Shown piece after piece: positions 53,325-60,986 of a stretch of 64,000 bases of DNA. Numbering within the stretch: position 1 is the stretch's first letter; each line of letters begins with the position of its first letter. Source of the DNA: HGM04593 sp045660825 (GTDB lineage Bacteria > Bacteroidota > Bacteroidia > Bacteroidales > Bacteroidaceae); NCBI GenBank assembly GCA_045660825.1, contig JAZREN010000065.1, forward strand, positions 1-64,000, read 5' to 3'. Below the pieces are notes generated by a model. It searched no databases, was not told the origin of the DNA, and saw only the letters and a program-made list of their open reading frames with translations. The translations under genes were made by a program, and so were the position numbers.

Positions 53325-53370
53325 TTTGTTATTTCCTTGCAAAGATATATCTTTGTAGGCAAAATACAAA
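53325..53370. promoter_or_regulatory. Symmetric bidirectional promoter of dusB and the U32 gene
   Basis: The palindrome CAAAGATATATCTTTG (53340-53355) is made of two head-to-head TATCTTTG boxes. Plus strand: TTTG at 53325-53328, 19 bases, TATCTTTG at 53348-53355. Minus strand: TTTG at 53370-53367, 19 bases, TATCTTTG at 53347-53340. Both match the Bacteroidetes consensus exactly. Confidence 0.85.
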
Positions 53371-53400
53371 CTGTACACACTTTTAATAGACAAGCACTCA

Positions 53401-53480
53401 TGTCATACTGAGCAAAGCGAAGTATCTCTAAAAGTCTGTCAACGGGGCATTGAGATTCTTCACATCCGTTCAGAATGACA
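53401..53480. repeat. Dispersed palindromic intergenic repeat, copy C
   Basis: It begins TGTCATACTGAGCAAAGCGA and ends CCGTTCAGAATGACA, with AGTATCTCT and TTGAGATTCTTCACA inside. It lies in the 5' leader of the U32 peptidase gene. Confidence 0.78.
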
Positions 53481-53518
53481 AATACGCAATTTTGTCATTT
53501 CCAACTGCAACATCAACC

Positions 53519-54781
53519 ATGAACTACAAAAGAAGCGATTTCGAGATTATGGCCCCTGTGGGTTCGCGCGAGAGCCTCGCGGCAGCCATACAGGCCGGAG
53601 CCAACTCAATATATTTTGGTATCGAACACCTTAACATGCGCGCCCACTCGGCAAGCGCATTCTCAATCAATGACCTGCGCGAGATAGCACAGATTTGCGA
53701 TGAGCATGGCATAAAGAGTTACCTCACCGTGAACACCATCATCTACGAGGACGACCTGGCGATGATGTACCAGATTATCGACGCAGCCAAGGAGAGCGGT
53801 ATCTCAGCCGTCATTGCTGCCGATGTTGCCGTTATGCAGTACTGCAACCGCGTTGGCGTTGAGGTTCACCTCTCGACACAGCTCAACATCAGCAACAGCG
53901 AGGCAATGAAGTTCTACGCACAGTTTGCCGATGTTGTGGTGCTTGCACGCGAGCTGAAGATGGAGCAGGTTGCCGCAATACACAAGGTAATTGTAGACGA
54001 GAACATACGCGGACCAAAGGGCGAGCTGTTGCGCATCGAGATGTTCTGCCATGGTGCATTGTGCATGGCAATCTCGGGCAAGTGCTACATGTCGCTTCAC
54101 CAGCTAGGTCGCAGCGCCAACCGTGGCGAGTGTATGCAGGTGTGCCGCCGTGGTTATATTGTAAAGGACCGCGAGAGCGACATTGAACTGGAGGTCGACA
54201 ACAAATACATTATGTCGCCCAAAGACCTCAAGACCATACGTTTCATTGACCGTATGATTGAGAGCGGTGTGCGTGTGTTCAAGATTGAAGGCCGTGCACG
54301 TGGCCCCGAATATGTGCAGACCGTTGCCGGTTGCTACAACGAGGCACTCGAAGCCTACCTCGCCGGCGAGCTCACCGAGGAGAAGAAGGATGCCTGGGAC
54401 GAGCGCCTTGCAACAGTGTTCAACCGCGAATTCTGGGACGGTTACTACCAAGGACAGAAGCTTGGCGAGTGGAGCAACATCTACGGCTCACAGGCTACCG
54501 AGCGCAAGGTATACATCGGCAAGGCAATAAAGCACTTCTCAAAGCTTGGCGTTGGCGAATTCCTCATTGAGGCAGGCACCATTGATGCAGGCGAAAAGAT
54601 TCTCATCACCGGCCCCACAACCGGCGCCGTGTACCTGGAGCTTGAAGACCCACGCGTAAACCTGGAGCCTGTTGAAAAGGTGAACAAGGGCGACAGGGTT
54701 TCGTTCAAGGTTCCCTGCAAGGTGCGCCCAAGCGACAAGCTCTACAAGATTGTAAAGACCGAGCACGGCTGTTGCGACTAA
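53519..54781 (+). CDS. Peptidase U32 family protein (TrhP/RlhA-like)
   Basis: The ATG at 53519 (MNYKRSDFEIMAPVGSRESL) gives 420 residues; the upstream in-frame start reads through the dispersed repeat. FGIEHLNMRAHSASAF, VEVHLSTQLNISN, EMFCHGALCMAISGKCYMS, RGECMQVCRRGYIV and FKIEGRARGPEYV are typical U32 signatures, with conserved Cys residues. Known relatives help hydroxylate tRNA uridine 34 (TrhP) or rRNA (RlhA), from prephenate. That would fit its divergent partner dusB, also an RNA modifier. Confidence 0.92.
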   Translation: MNYKRSDFEIMAPVGSRESLAAAIQAGANSIYFGIEHLNMRAHSASAFSINDLREIAQICDEHGIKSYLTVNTIIYEDDLAMMYQIIDAAKESGISAVIAADVAVMQYCNRVGVEVHLSTQLNISNSEAMKFYAQFADVVVLARELKMEQVAAIHKVIVDENIRGPKGELLRIEMFCHGALCMAISGKCYMSLHQLGRSANRGECMQVCRRGYIVKDRESDIELEVDNKYIMSPKDLKTIRFIDRMIESGVRVFKIEGRARGPEYVQTVAGCYNEALEAYLAGELTEEKKDAWDERLATVFNREFWDGYYQGQKLGEWSNIYGSQATERKVYIGKAIKHFSKLGVGEFLIEAGTIDAGEKILITGPTTGAVYLELEDPRVNLEPVEKVNKGDRVSFKVPCKVRPSDKLYKIVKTEHGCCD

Positions 54782-54796
54782 ACAGCATTGGATATT

Positions 54797-54838
54797 AAAA
54801 GTTGGCGATTCATCAATGATGGGTCGCCAACTTTTTTA
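54797..54838 (+). terminator. Terminator after the U32 gene
   Basis: AAAGTTGGCGA pairs with TCGCCAACTTT around a 15-base loop, followed by T-rich sequence. Confidence 0.88.
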
Positions 54839-54891
54839 TGATGGCGTCACCTGCTTTTAACGGTGAAGGAAATAAAAATTTACCCTGTCCG

Positions 54892-54922
54892 TTGAATTTT
54901 TGAGCAGATGTTACTATATTTA
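54892..54922 (+). promoter_or_regulatory. Promoter of the 54951 gene, near-copy of the one at 55721
   Basis: TTG, a 20-base spacer and TATATTTA. The block TTGAATTTTTG-n-GCA-n-ATGTT-n-CTATATT is shared with 55721-55751, so the two upstream regions are related. Confidence 0.55.
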
Positions 54923-54950
54923 TAAAAGGAAAAAACAAAACACTACAATT

Positions 54951-55622
54951 ATGCTTAACAAGACCATTTACATTGAACTTGACAATGTGCTTTGCAATTA
55001 TAACGGACGCATTTTTGAACTCAGAGCCGAGAATGATTGTGATGACATCGAGCAACTCCCTATCCACTACAAGGACATGGAGCCTATTGATGGTGCAATT
55101 GAGGCGGTTGAAGAGCTTGCCCGGAATTTGGATGTATATATAGTTACACCCGATGAGAAATGCGAAGAGAAGACCGAATGGGTGCGCACTCACCTGCCCC
55201 AAATAGTTGACAACATCGTATTCTGCGATATTGAGGAGATACGCGATGGCAACTACCTTGTATGCTTTGAGAAGAAAAAGGGCGGATGTTTCAGAGGCCG
55301 ATTCATTGAATATTACTCAATGAGCTTTCCAACTTGGCTAGAGGTAGTCAACTACATTGCCGCAAAAGAAGATGGCGACGAGGGCACTTGCTCAATCTTT
55401 GAATTTGAAGACGAGGAGACACTCGCACGCAACATGGTGACGCGCAGCATGGTTGAGAAGACCATAAAGCACCTCGATGCCTATTCAAAGATATTAAATG
55501 CAAAATACGGGCAGGAGAGCGATGAAGATTTGTACAAGGTAATCATGGAAATAGCCCGGCTCACCAACCAATGGCTTGAAGTAACAGGTGAGGAAGACGA
55601 GAGTGACTATTACGACATTTAA
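54951..55622 (+). CDS. HAD-like protein resembling 5'(3')-deoxyribonucleotidase, altered catalytic Asp
   Basis: The ATG at 54951 gives 223 residues. TIYIELDNVLCNYNGRIFEL near the start mirrors the HAD motif D-x-D of cytosolic NT5C nucleotidases, but the first nucleophile Asp is Glu9, with Asp11 kept. VYIVTPDEKCEEKTEWVRTH resembles their motif II region. The C-terminal 90 residues are helical and acidic and lack a known match. It may be an inactive or altered phosphatase. It is the first of three small acidic proteins on this strand. Confidence 0.72.
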   Translation: MLNKTIYIELDNVLCNYNGRIFELRAENDCDDIEQLPIHYKDMEPIDGAIEAVEELARNLDVYIVTPDEKCEEKTEWVRTHLPQIVDNIVFCDIEEIRDGNYLVCFEKKKGGCFRGRFIEYYSMSFPTWLEVVNYIAAKEDGDEGTCSIFEFEDEETLARNMVTRSMVEKTIKHLDAYSKILNAKYGQESDEDLYKVIMEIARLTNQWLEVTGEEDESDYYDI

Positions 55623-55646
55623 CCATAAAACATTACGTTGACGCAT

Positions 55647-55679
55647 TTGTAGGGGCAGACCGCGTGTCTGTCCCTACAA
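55647..55679 (+). terminator. Hairpin after the 54951 gene
   Basis: TTGTAGGGGCAGAC pairs with GTCTGTCCCTACAA (one G-T) around CGCGT. No T-run follows. Its form recalls a widespread intergenic repeat. Confidence 0.6.
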
Positions 55680-55720
55680 TATTATACACAAAGGGTATAA
55701 AAATAAATTTGCCCCATTCA

Positions 55721-55751
55721 TTGAATTTTTGCACAAATGTTTCTATATTAG
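55721..55751 (+). promoter_or_regulatory. Promoter of the 55775 gene, near-copy of the one at 54892
   Basis: TTG (55721-55723), a 20-base spacer and TATATTAG (55744-55751). The surrounding block matches the 54892-54922 region. Confidence 0.5.
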
Positions 55752-55774
55752 TAATAGGAAAGCGAGAAAGAATT

Positions 55775-56107
55775 ATGATAAAGTACGACTTATACATCCG
55801 CGGCAATGAACCCGGACTGGATGCCATAAAACAGTTGGTGACCGGCATTGCCGAGCGCACAGGCTGCATTACAGACGATGAGAGCAACATGAACATCCCG
55901 CTGGGAATTGTGATGCAGGTGCTCACAGGCGACGCGCTGCACCTGGGACTGCTCATTGGCATGAACACCGAAGACCCCTATTGTGTGGTGCTGCGCATTG
56001 AGTGCGAAGATATCATGCCATTGCACGATGCATTGATTGAATGTTTCGGGGGCATAGAGATTGAGATGGATGAGGACGTAGATGATGTACCCTGGCCTTT
56101 TGAATGA
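55775..56107 (+). CDS. Small acidic protein, unknown function
   Basis: The ATG at 55775 (MIKYDLYIRGNEPGLDAIKQ) gives 110 residues. The upstream in-frame codons run through a hairpin and the promoter and are rejected. It has an alternating beta-alpha pattern with GIVMQVLTGDALHLGLLIGM and a very acidic end. I do not recognise a family. Its stop overlaps a possible ATG of the next frame, suggesting coupling. A small immunity-type or adaptor protein is one guess. Confidence 0.65.
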   Translation: MIKYDLYIRGNEPGLDAIKQLVTGIAERTGCITDDESNMNIPLGIVMQVLTGDALHLGLLIGMNTEDPYCVVLRIECEDIMPLHDALIECFGGIEIEMDEDVDDVPWPFE

Positions 56108-56133
56108 GATTACCGACAATAAAAACTGATATT

Positions 56134-56610
56134 ATGGAGACTATTTCAAACATGCTGCCTAAGGCAAATGAGGAATACTTAAACTACATCTACGACATTG
56201 ACGAGGATGTCTGCAATGAATACAAGGAGATTGCCCGCTTCACAGCAAAAAAGATTGAGGAGATTGAAGCCGAAGACGACACGCTTAAACGAATGGACTT
56301 TTTCCTACCAGATGAGCTGTTGGCAAATACAAAATTCAGCGAAATTCATATCTATTGCTACAAAGAATACTTTGACCCCAAACGCGTATCCAACTATATG
56401 CTCTTTATTGACGAGGAAGGCCTGTCGCTATCCATTGACCTGTACAAACTGTATGAGTGGTTAGATGGCAGCGACATGGAGGATTCAGTGATTGATGAGC
56501 TGATGAATGTAGAAAGAGACTACGGACTCTACAAAGAGGGCAAACTGGAAGAGGAGTTTGAACGGATGGCAAGAGTCATGGAGATGCTGAGAAACAGTTC
56601 AGATGATTAA
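56134..56610 (+). CDS. Acidic helical protein, unknown function; 3' end duplicated at 60772
   Basis: The 158-residue protein starts at ATG 56134 in an ATTATG context like the other genes here; ATG 56104, overlapping the previous stop, is the alternative. It is rich in Glu and Asp, with DFFLPDELLANTKFSEIHIY in the middle and a helical C-terminus (DELMNVERDYGLYKEGKLEE). The last 117 bases are repeated almost exactly at 60772-60880, where they stand alone. I do not recognise a family. Confidence 0.7.
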   Translation: METISNMLPKANEEYLNYIYDIDEDVCNEYKEIARFTAKKIEEIEAEDDTLKRMDFFLPDELLANTKFSEIHIYCYKEYFDPKRVSNYMLFIDEEGLSLSIDLYKLYEWLDGSDMEDSVIDELMNVERDYGLYKEGKLEEEFERMARVMEMLRNSSDD

Positions 56611-56655
56611 GCATATTTCCGTCATATCTACTGTAGATTTGACGGAAATATGCTT
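56609..56655. terminator. Hairpin after the 56134 gene
   Basis: AAGCATATTTCCGTCA pairs with TGACGGAAATATGCTT, and the inner ATCTAC-T-GTAGAT extends the stem. It separates this gene from the converging kinase. Confidence 0.8.
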
Positions 56656-56711
56656 ATCGACATTATCCTAAAGGGTTCTATTTTATAGAAAAAAGAGAGG
56701 GAATAAAGAAA

Positions 56712-58592
56712 CTACAGTTCGACGATAGTAGTAAACACATTCCAACCGTGAGTATTTCTATACACACTTCCTGCACCGCGTGGAACATACAGCACACAAT
56801 CCTCACCCACATTGCCAAAGACATTGCTGCTGACCTCGAAAAGTTCATCGGCCGGAATATGCGACACCACAGAAGTCAAGTTTCTGCAACCGTCAAAAGC
56901 ATAATTACCTATGACACGTACCCCTTTGCCAATGACCACTCTTTCGAGTTTTTCATTATAATCAAAAGCATATTGTCCAATCGCGGTAACAGAATCAGGT
57001 ATTACAATCTCAACAAAAGCACAATGCGATAAGGCAGCCACACCTATTGAGGTGAGGTTTTCAGGAAGCTCTATTTTCGACAAATCACCACAATACTGGA
57101 ACGTGTATTGTTTCAATTCGGTAACACCGTCAGGAAGTTTCATTTCCCTCAACCCGCAATGCACAAAAGCATTTTCACCTATGGATGTCACGGCTGCAGG
57201 TATATCAATGTGCACCAAGTTCTCTACGCCCATAAACGCGTTAGACGCAATAGCTGTAACGCCGTGTGGTATCACTGTAGCTTCACAACCCGCTAAAAGA
57301 GTGTTTGTAGCCGTTTCAATTATTGCATTGCAACCATTACGGCTGTCATATACAGTGTTCCCCTCATCTACCGTAAAACCCTTTATGTGACACATAGGGT
57401 ATATTGCCACAGAACCGATGTAAGTTACACTCTTTGGTATAAATAACGTATCAGCAAGCAAACAACCATACAAGGCAGAATCGGCCAACACCTCCACGCC
57501 ATCGGGAATAGTGACTTTTGATATATAAGGATTCATAAAAGCCTGCCCCGCAATGGATGTAACCCTGAACTCACGGCCTTTGTATGTCACCGTTGATGGT
57601 ATTATCACTTCGCAAGTGTTATATTCATATTCAAATTCCGAGGGCGAATTGCCCTTGAACGTAACCTCTACAGTACGTGCCGACCGAGAAGTTACATTGT
57701 AGTAAATACCCTCATTGCAGAACCTTGCAGGGAAGCGCCCCATCTCCCAACTGACGTAATTGTACAGCATATCATATAACGGAGATGCGAGAAAGCCTGC
57801 CAGCAGCGCAACAATCCCCACAAACAAGGTTGCCACCTTTCCTGCTTTAATATACTTGCGGTACTTCACTGCTGAAAGAATCTCCCCCACCGACTGATAA
57901 CGTTTCTTCTTGTTGTTTTGCAGACAACGTTCCTTAATCTCTTGCAGTTTTCCCGAGAGCCTGATACCTGTCTCTGTTTCAATATATTGCAGTATGCATC
58001 CAAGCCCATATATATCGCTACGGTTGTCGATATCACGCACATCACCCACCAGTGTTTCAGGTGCTGCAAAATCCTTTGTACACCCGGCAGTAAAGTCATT
58101 GGTATCGCTTATGCTGAAACCCAGGTCCACCAATTTAACACAGTTATCGGCCTTTGCTAGCAATATATTGGAAGGGGTAAGGTCCAGGTGAATGATATTC
58201 TTACTATGCATCTCACTCAAGGCCATAAGCAACTGCCCGATTAAGAGATACAGGTTCTTCTCGTTCCTGAAATATTCCGGTTCACTATGTAGTTTCTCTT
58301 TTAGAGTAACACCATTCACATAATCCATAATAATATACAGGCCGTTGCTGTCCTCATTTATGCTAATGTACTCAGTAACGTAAGGACAGCTTATGCTCTT
58401 GCCGGCTTCGTACTCCTTGAAGAACATTGAACGGTAACGTGGGTCGGCGGCATACTCCTCACGTAACAGCTTCATAAAATATAGACGGCCATCTACGCGC
58501 AGTTTATAGAGCCTTGAAAACGCACTTGTTTCCTTTATAAGTTCCACCTTGTCAAAATATGTATTTTCAATCAGGAATTTCGATGTTTCCAT
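56712..58592 (-). CDS. Membrane Ser/Thr protein kinase with BspA-like leucine-rich repeat ectodomain
   Basis: The 626-residue protein has a kinase domain (about 15-245) with ATP Lys41, catalytic Asp137 in IIHLDLTPSN, Asp156 in VDLGFS and FAAPETL. The glycine loop is degenerate (ETSAFSRLYK). A membrane helix at about 253-272 follows (VATLFVGIVALLAGFLASPL). The outside part carries BspA/LRR_5-type repeats (TSIGENAFVHCGLREMKLPD, VTAIGQYAFDYNEKLERVVI). The protein could sense an extracellular signal and phosphorylate cytoplasmic targets. It lies 21 bases after the gene that starts at 59174. Confidence 0.88.
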   Translation of the reverse strand: METSKFLIENTYFDKVELIKETSAFSRLYKLRVDGRLYFMKLLREEYAADPRYRSMFFKEYEAGKSISCPYVTEYISINEDSNGLYIIMDYVNGVTLKEKLHSEPEYFRNEKNLYLLIGQLLMALSEMHSKNIIHLDLTPSNILLAKADNCVKLVDLGFSISDTNDFTAGCTKDFAAPETLVGDVRDIDNRSDIYGLGCILQYIETETGIRLSGKLQEIKERCLQNNKKKRYQSVGEILSAVKYRKYIKAGKVATLFVGIVALLAGFLASPLYDMLYNYVSWEMGRFPARFCNEGIYYNVTSRSARTVEVTFKGNSPSEFEYEYNTCEVIIPSTVTYKGREFRVTSIAGQAFMNPYISKVTIPDGVEVLADSALYGCLLADTLFIPKSVTYIGSVAIYPMCHIKGFTVDEGNTVYDSRNGCNAIIETATNTLLAGCEATVIPHGVTAIASNAFMGVENLVHIDIPAAVTSIGENAFVHCGLREMKLPDGVTELKQYTFQYCGDLSKIELPENLTSIGVAALSHCAFVEIVIPDSVTAIGQYAFDYNEKLERVVIGKGVRVIGNYAFDGCRNLTSVVSHIPADELFEVSSNVFGNVGEDCVLYVPRGAGSVYRNTHGWNVFTTIVEL

Positions 58593-58613
58593 ACACCTCT
58601 TTTTTTAACGCTT

Positions 58614-59174
58614 TTAATGTTTCCTTACCATATATCTGACACCACCAACCATTCCACATACATAATTTGTTGGCGGATTACCATTATGCACAAGGCACGA
58701 TAGAACCAACGGTTCACCATCAATAATTTGCCCCAACAGAAATGTATCACCACAAGCAAGTTTGCTGTTCACGCTCTCTACCACCTTAAAAAGGTTCATA
58801 CCCTCATACTGCACCACCACGCTATGCCCTGGGTCCCATTTTATTTCCACAATATCACCTCTCTGCAAGGAACTCACAAGCAAGCTGTCATTCGGCAAAA
58901 AGTCACTGACCATCTCACCTATTCCTTTACAAAAGGCATCGAAACAGCCATACCCTGCATACTGTGCAAGGACATTCAACGTGTTACGGAAAGGAATCTT
59001 TTGCCTCTCCTTACCAAAATACCCCCAAAAACGTTTCAAGGTAACAGGTGCTATGTATGTGTTTATGCTGCTGAAAATGCGAGTCGACAAATAATCGTAA
59101 TCACGTGGTGCCTCCATTTTACGCCCCACAACCTTTTCCACTTTCTCCCGCAGTTCCTGGTAATGTTTTTCCAT
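58614..59174 (-). CDS. Putative DNA-binding regulator upstream of the kinase
   Basis: The 186-residue protein has an N-terminal region (residues 29-85) with LSTRIFSSINTYIAPVTLKR, FWGYFGKERQKIPFRNTLNV and LAQYAGYGCFDAFCKG. I recognise this arrangement from many Bacteroidales proteins that look like helix-turn-helix regulators. The C-terminal 90 residues are beta-rich (SLQRGDIVEIKWDPGHSVVV, NYVCGMVGGVRYMV). It is the first gene of a two-gene operon with the kinase, so it may be the regulator or a target of that kinase. That role is inferred. Confidence 0.68.
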   Translation of the reverse strand: MEKHYQELREKVEKVVGRKMEAPRDYDYLSTRIFSSINTYIAPVTLKRFWGYFGKERQKIPFRNTLNVLAQYAGYGCFDAFCKGIGEMVSDFLPNDSLLVSSLQRGDIVEIKWDPGHSVVVQYEGMNLFKVVESVNSKLACGDTFLLGQIIDGEPLVLSCLVHNGNPPTNYVCGMVGGVRYMVRKH

Positions 59175-59475
59175 CTTTCTGTTTTATAATACATCAGTTT
59201 GTCCCCGTTTTACACAACACGCAAAACAGTTTTACACTATCGTCTTACAAAATTAGAACAGAGAGACAATAAAATGCAAATAAAAACAAAACATAAAAAA
59301 AATGCCACAATAAAAGAACCAAAAAGTCCGAGCAAATAAGTTTGTATTTACTTTCCTTTGCAAAAGTGTTAAAGATTTAAAAAGACGAACCACGAAACAA
59401 AAAACATTGCACAGTGTGCAATTCAGGCAATACTACTCACAAAATTTCAATCTAAATTTTAACCAAATAAAAATT
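59175..59475. promoter_or_regulatory. Divergent region between the kinase operon and the 59476 gene
   Basis: This 301-base AT-rich stretch holds GTTTTACAC twice (59207 and 59229), 22 bases apart, which is two helical turns. TTGCACA-G-TGTGCAA (59407-59421) is a perfect 15-base palindrome 55 bases before the ATG at 59476. Both look like protein-binding sites. No gene is seen. Confidence 0.5.
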
Positions 59476-60213
59476 ATGTCAAGTTTTAAAATGCAACCTA
59501 TTTCTCACAGCGAGTACCTGAGTGGGAAATACAGGGACGTCTCTTCAAGCAGTGGCAAGCACGAGGCAAAGGTATGGTACAAGGACAACGGAAGTATAAA
59601 CGAGGAGAGCACGTATTCTGACAACTATCTGCGCTCTAATGGACTAGGCCGCTATGCCAAGAAAGCCGAATCATCAAGCAAAAGTTCATCAAGTAGCAAG
59701 GGCTCAAGCAGCAAAAAGAGTACGCCCCAGAGCAGCAACCGTGTTGCAGCAAGAGATGAGGTAAGTGATAAGAAAAGAGAAAGGACTGAATATGTTTACA
59801 GAGATGCAACTGATGAAGAGCGCCTTAAATACATTACAAGAATACTTTGTCGTAACACCGAATTCAACACAACCAAAACAGATGCTATAATTGCAAAAGC
59901 CGCAAGCCTTGGGCTTGACCCGGGAGAAGCACTTGCAAAGCTTAAAGAAAAATGTAACATAAGCGACATCAGATACTTAGTAAACGATAAAGGTTTTAGC
60001 AGAAACATAATAAGACCCTTCCTCCGCGATACCTATCCACCAACAGAAAGAGAGGAATTGTTGGAGTATATCTCGTTCCTTGACAACTACTACAAAAAAA
60101 GTAGATGGGACCGTGATGTTCTGTTCAACCTGTTCGTTGTCATTGCACTACACCACGAAAACGACATTGAGCTGCAGAACATAGTCAAAAAACTGAGAGC
60201 AAAGCACATATAA
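59476..60213 (+). CDS. Protein with Ser-rich linker and a repeated helical domain, unknown
   Basis: The ATG at 59476 (MSSFKMQPISHSEYLSGKYR) gives 245 residues. A Tyr/Ser-rich start and a low-complexity Ser/Lys linker (residues 67-90) are followed by a helical domain: TDAIIAKAASLGLDPGEALA, DIRYLVNDKGFS and REELLEYISFLDNYYKKSRW. This domain matches the one in the next gene in order and spacing (DSVIAKAKELDLTPEEAIAL). I do not know the family. The Ser-rich linker is a plausible kinase substrate, given the kinase operon next door; that is an inference. Confidence 0.68.
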   Translation: MSSFKMQPISHSEYLSGKYRDVSSSSGKHEAKVWYKDNGSINEESTYSDNYLRSNGLGRYAKKAESSSKSSSSSKGSSSKKSTPQSSNRVAARDEVSDKKRERTEYVYRDATDEERLKYITRILCRNTEFNTTKTDAIIAKAASLGLDPGEALAKLKEKCNISDIRYLVNDKGFSRNIIRPFLRDTYPPTEREELLEYISFLDNYYKKSRWDRDVLFNLFVVIALHHENDIELQNIVKKLRAKHI

Positions 60214-60252
60214 AGTTAAAATAGATAAATCAAAAACAAAAATTTCCTATAT

Positions 60253-60759
60253 ATGGCAACAGTAGAAATAATAGTTTACCCCGAAAACAAGCTTATCGAA
60301 TGGATAGAATATCTTATAAGCGACGGCGGTAGTATAGAAGATTACAAAGATTCTGTGATAGCAAAAGCCAAGGAACTTGATCTGACCCCGGAAGAGGCCA
60401 TTGCATTGCTTGAACACAAATGGAGGACTGCAAACGACTTGGAATATTATCTAAGGAGTGATGGAAATTCTGGGTATGATAACAAAGATAGCGTCATAGA
60501 GAAATTTTCGACAAAAGACAAAAAGGAGTTCATCAATTATATCAAATACTGCAAAGTTTCGAACTACTGGAATAACAGAAACTACACCGAAGAAATCAAG
60601 GAAAAGATGGACGATAGTTTCAAGAACTGCCCAGAGGTTCAGCAAGCTTTCAAGCCAATGCTTGACGCAGAAAAGAAAGCCAATAGAAAGAATATCTTTG
60701 GCATTATTTTGACTATACTCATAACATTATCTTTAGCAAAGTGTTTAGGGAGGATTTGA
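60253..60759 (+). CDS. Tail-anchored protein with the same repeated helical domain, unknown
   Basis: The 168-residue protein has DSVIAKAKELDLTPEEAIAL at about residue 32, then DLEYYLRSDGNSGY and KKEFINYIKYCKVSNYWNNR. These align with the domain of the upstream gene. It ends in one hydrophobic segment (NIFGIILTILITLSLAKCL, residues 147-165), so it is probably tail-anchored in the inner membrane. It lies 39 bases after the previous stop, likely one operon. No known family is recognised. Confidence 0.68.
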   Translation: MATVEIIVYPENKLIEWIEYLISDGGSIEDYKDSVIAKAKELDLTPEEAIALLEHKWRTANDLEYYLRSDGNSGYDNKDSVIEKFSTKDKKEFINYIKYCKVSNYWNNRNYTEEIKEKMDDSFKNCPEVQQAFKPMLDAEKKANRKNIFGIILTILITLSLAKCLGRI

Positions 60760-60771
60760 TGACCAATTCTG

Positions 60772-60880
60772 GATTGATGAACTGATGAATGTAGAAAGAG
60801 ACTACAGACTCTACAAAGAGGGCAAACTGGAAGAGGAGTTTGAACGGATGGCAAGAGTCATGGAGAGTTCAGAAGAGTAA
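60772..60880 (+). pseudogene. Truncated duplicate of the 3' end of the 56134 gene
   Basis: This stretch repeats 56490-56610 with few changes. The frame reads IDELMNVERDYRLYKEGKLE and on to a stop, losing five residues near the end. No start region or promoter of its own is visible. It is immediately followed by a strong hairpin, as the intact copy is. It shows that this locus once held, or received, a copy of that gene end. Confidence 0.85.
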
Positions 60881-60927
60881 ATTAAATTCCGTAAAGTCAG
60901 CATTGCTGACTTTACGGAATTTAATTT
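60879..60927. terminator. Perfect 23-bp hairpin after the gene fragment
   Basis: AAATTAAATTCCGTAAAG plus TCAGC pairs perfectly with its complement around ATT. AT-rich ends give it terminator character on both strands, between the fragment and converging topB. Confidence 0.85.
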
Positions 60928-60986
60928 ATCAACACCATTTCCGAAATAATCAGCTCAACCATTATGTAAAACACTTGTCAACAAAA

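Noticed and set aside
52449..53411. 320-residue frame antisense to dusB
   Set aside because: It mirrors a conserved gene and crosses its promoter; His/Leu-rich composition and no recognisable domain.
54951..56610. Immunity-protein array of a polymorphic toxin system
   Set aside because: Small acidic proteins fit loosely, but no toxin, Rhs/VgrG or secretion gene is in the window, so I leave the function open.
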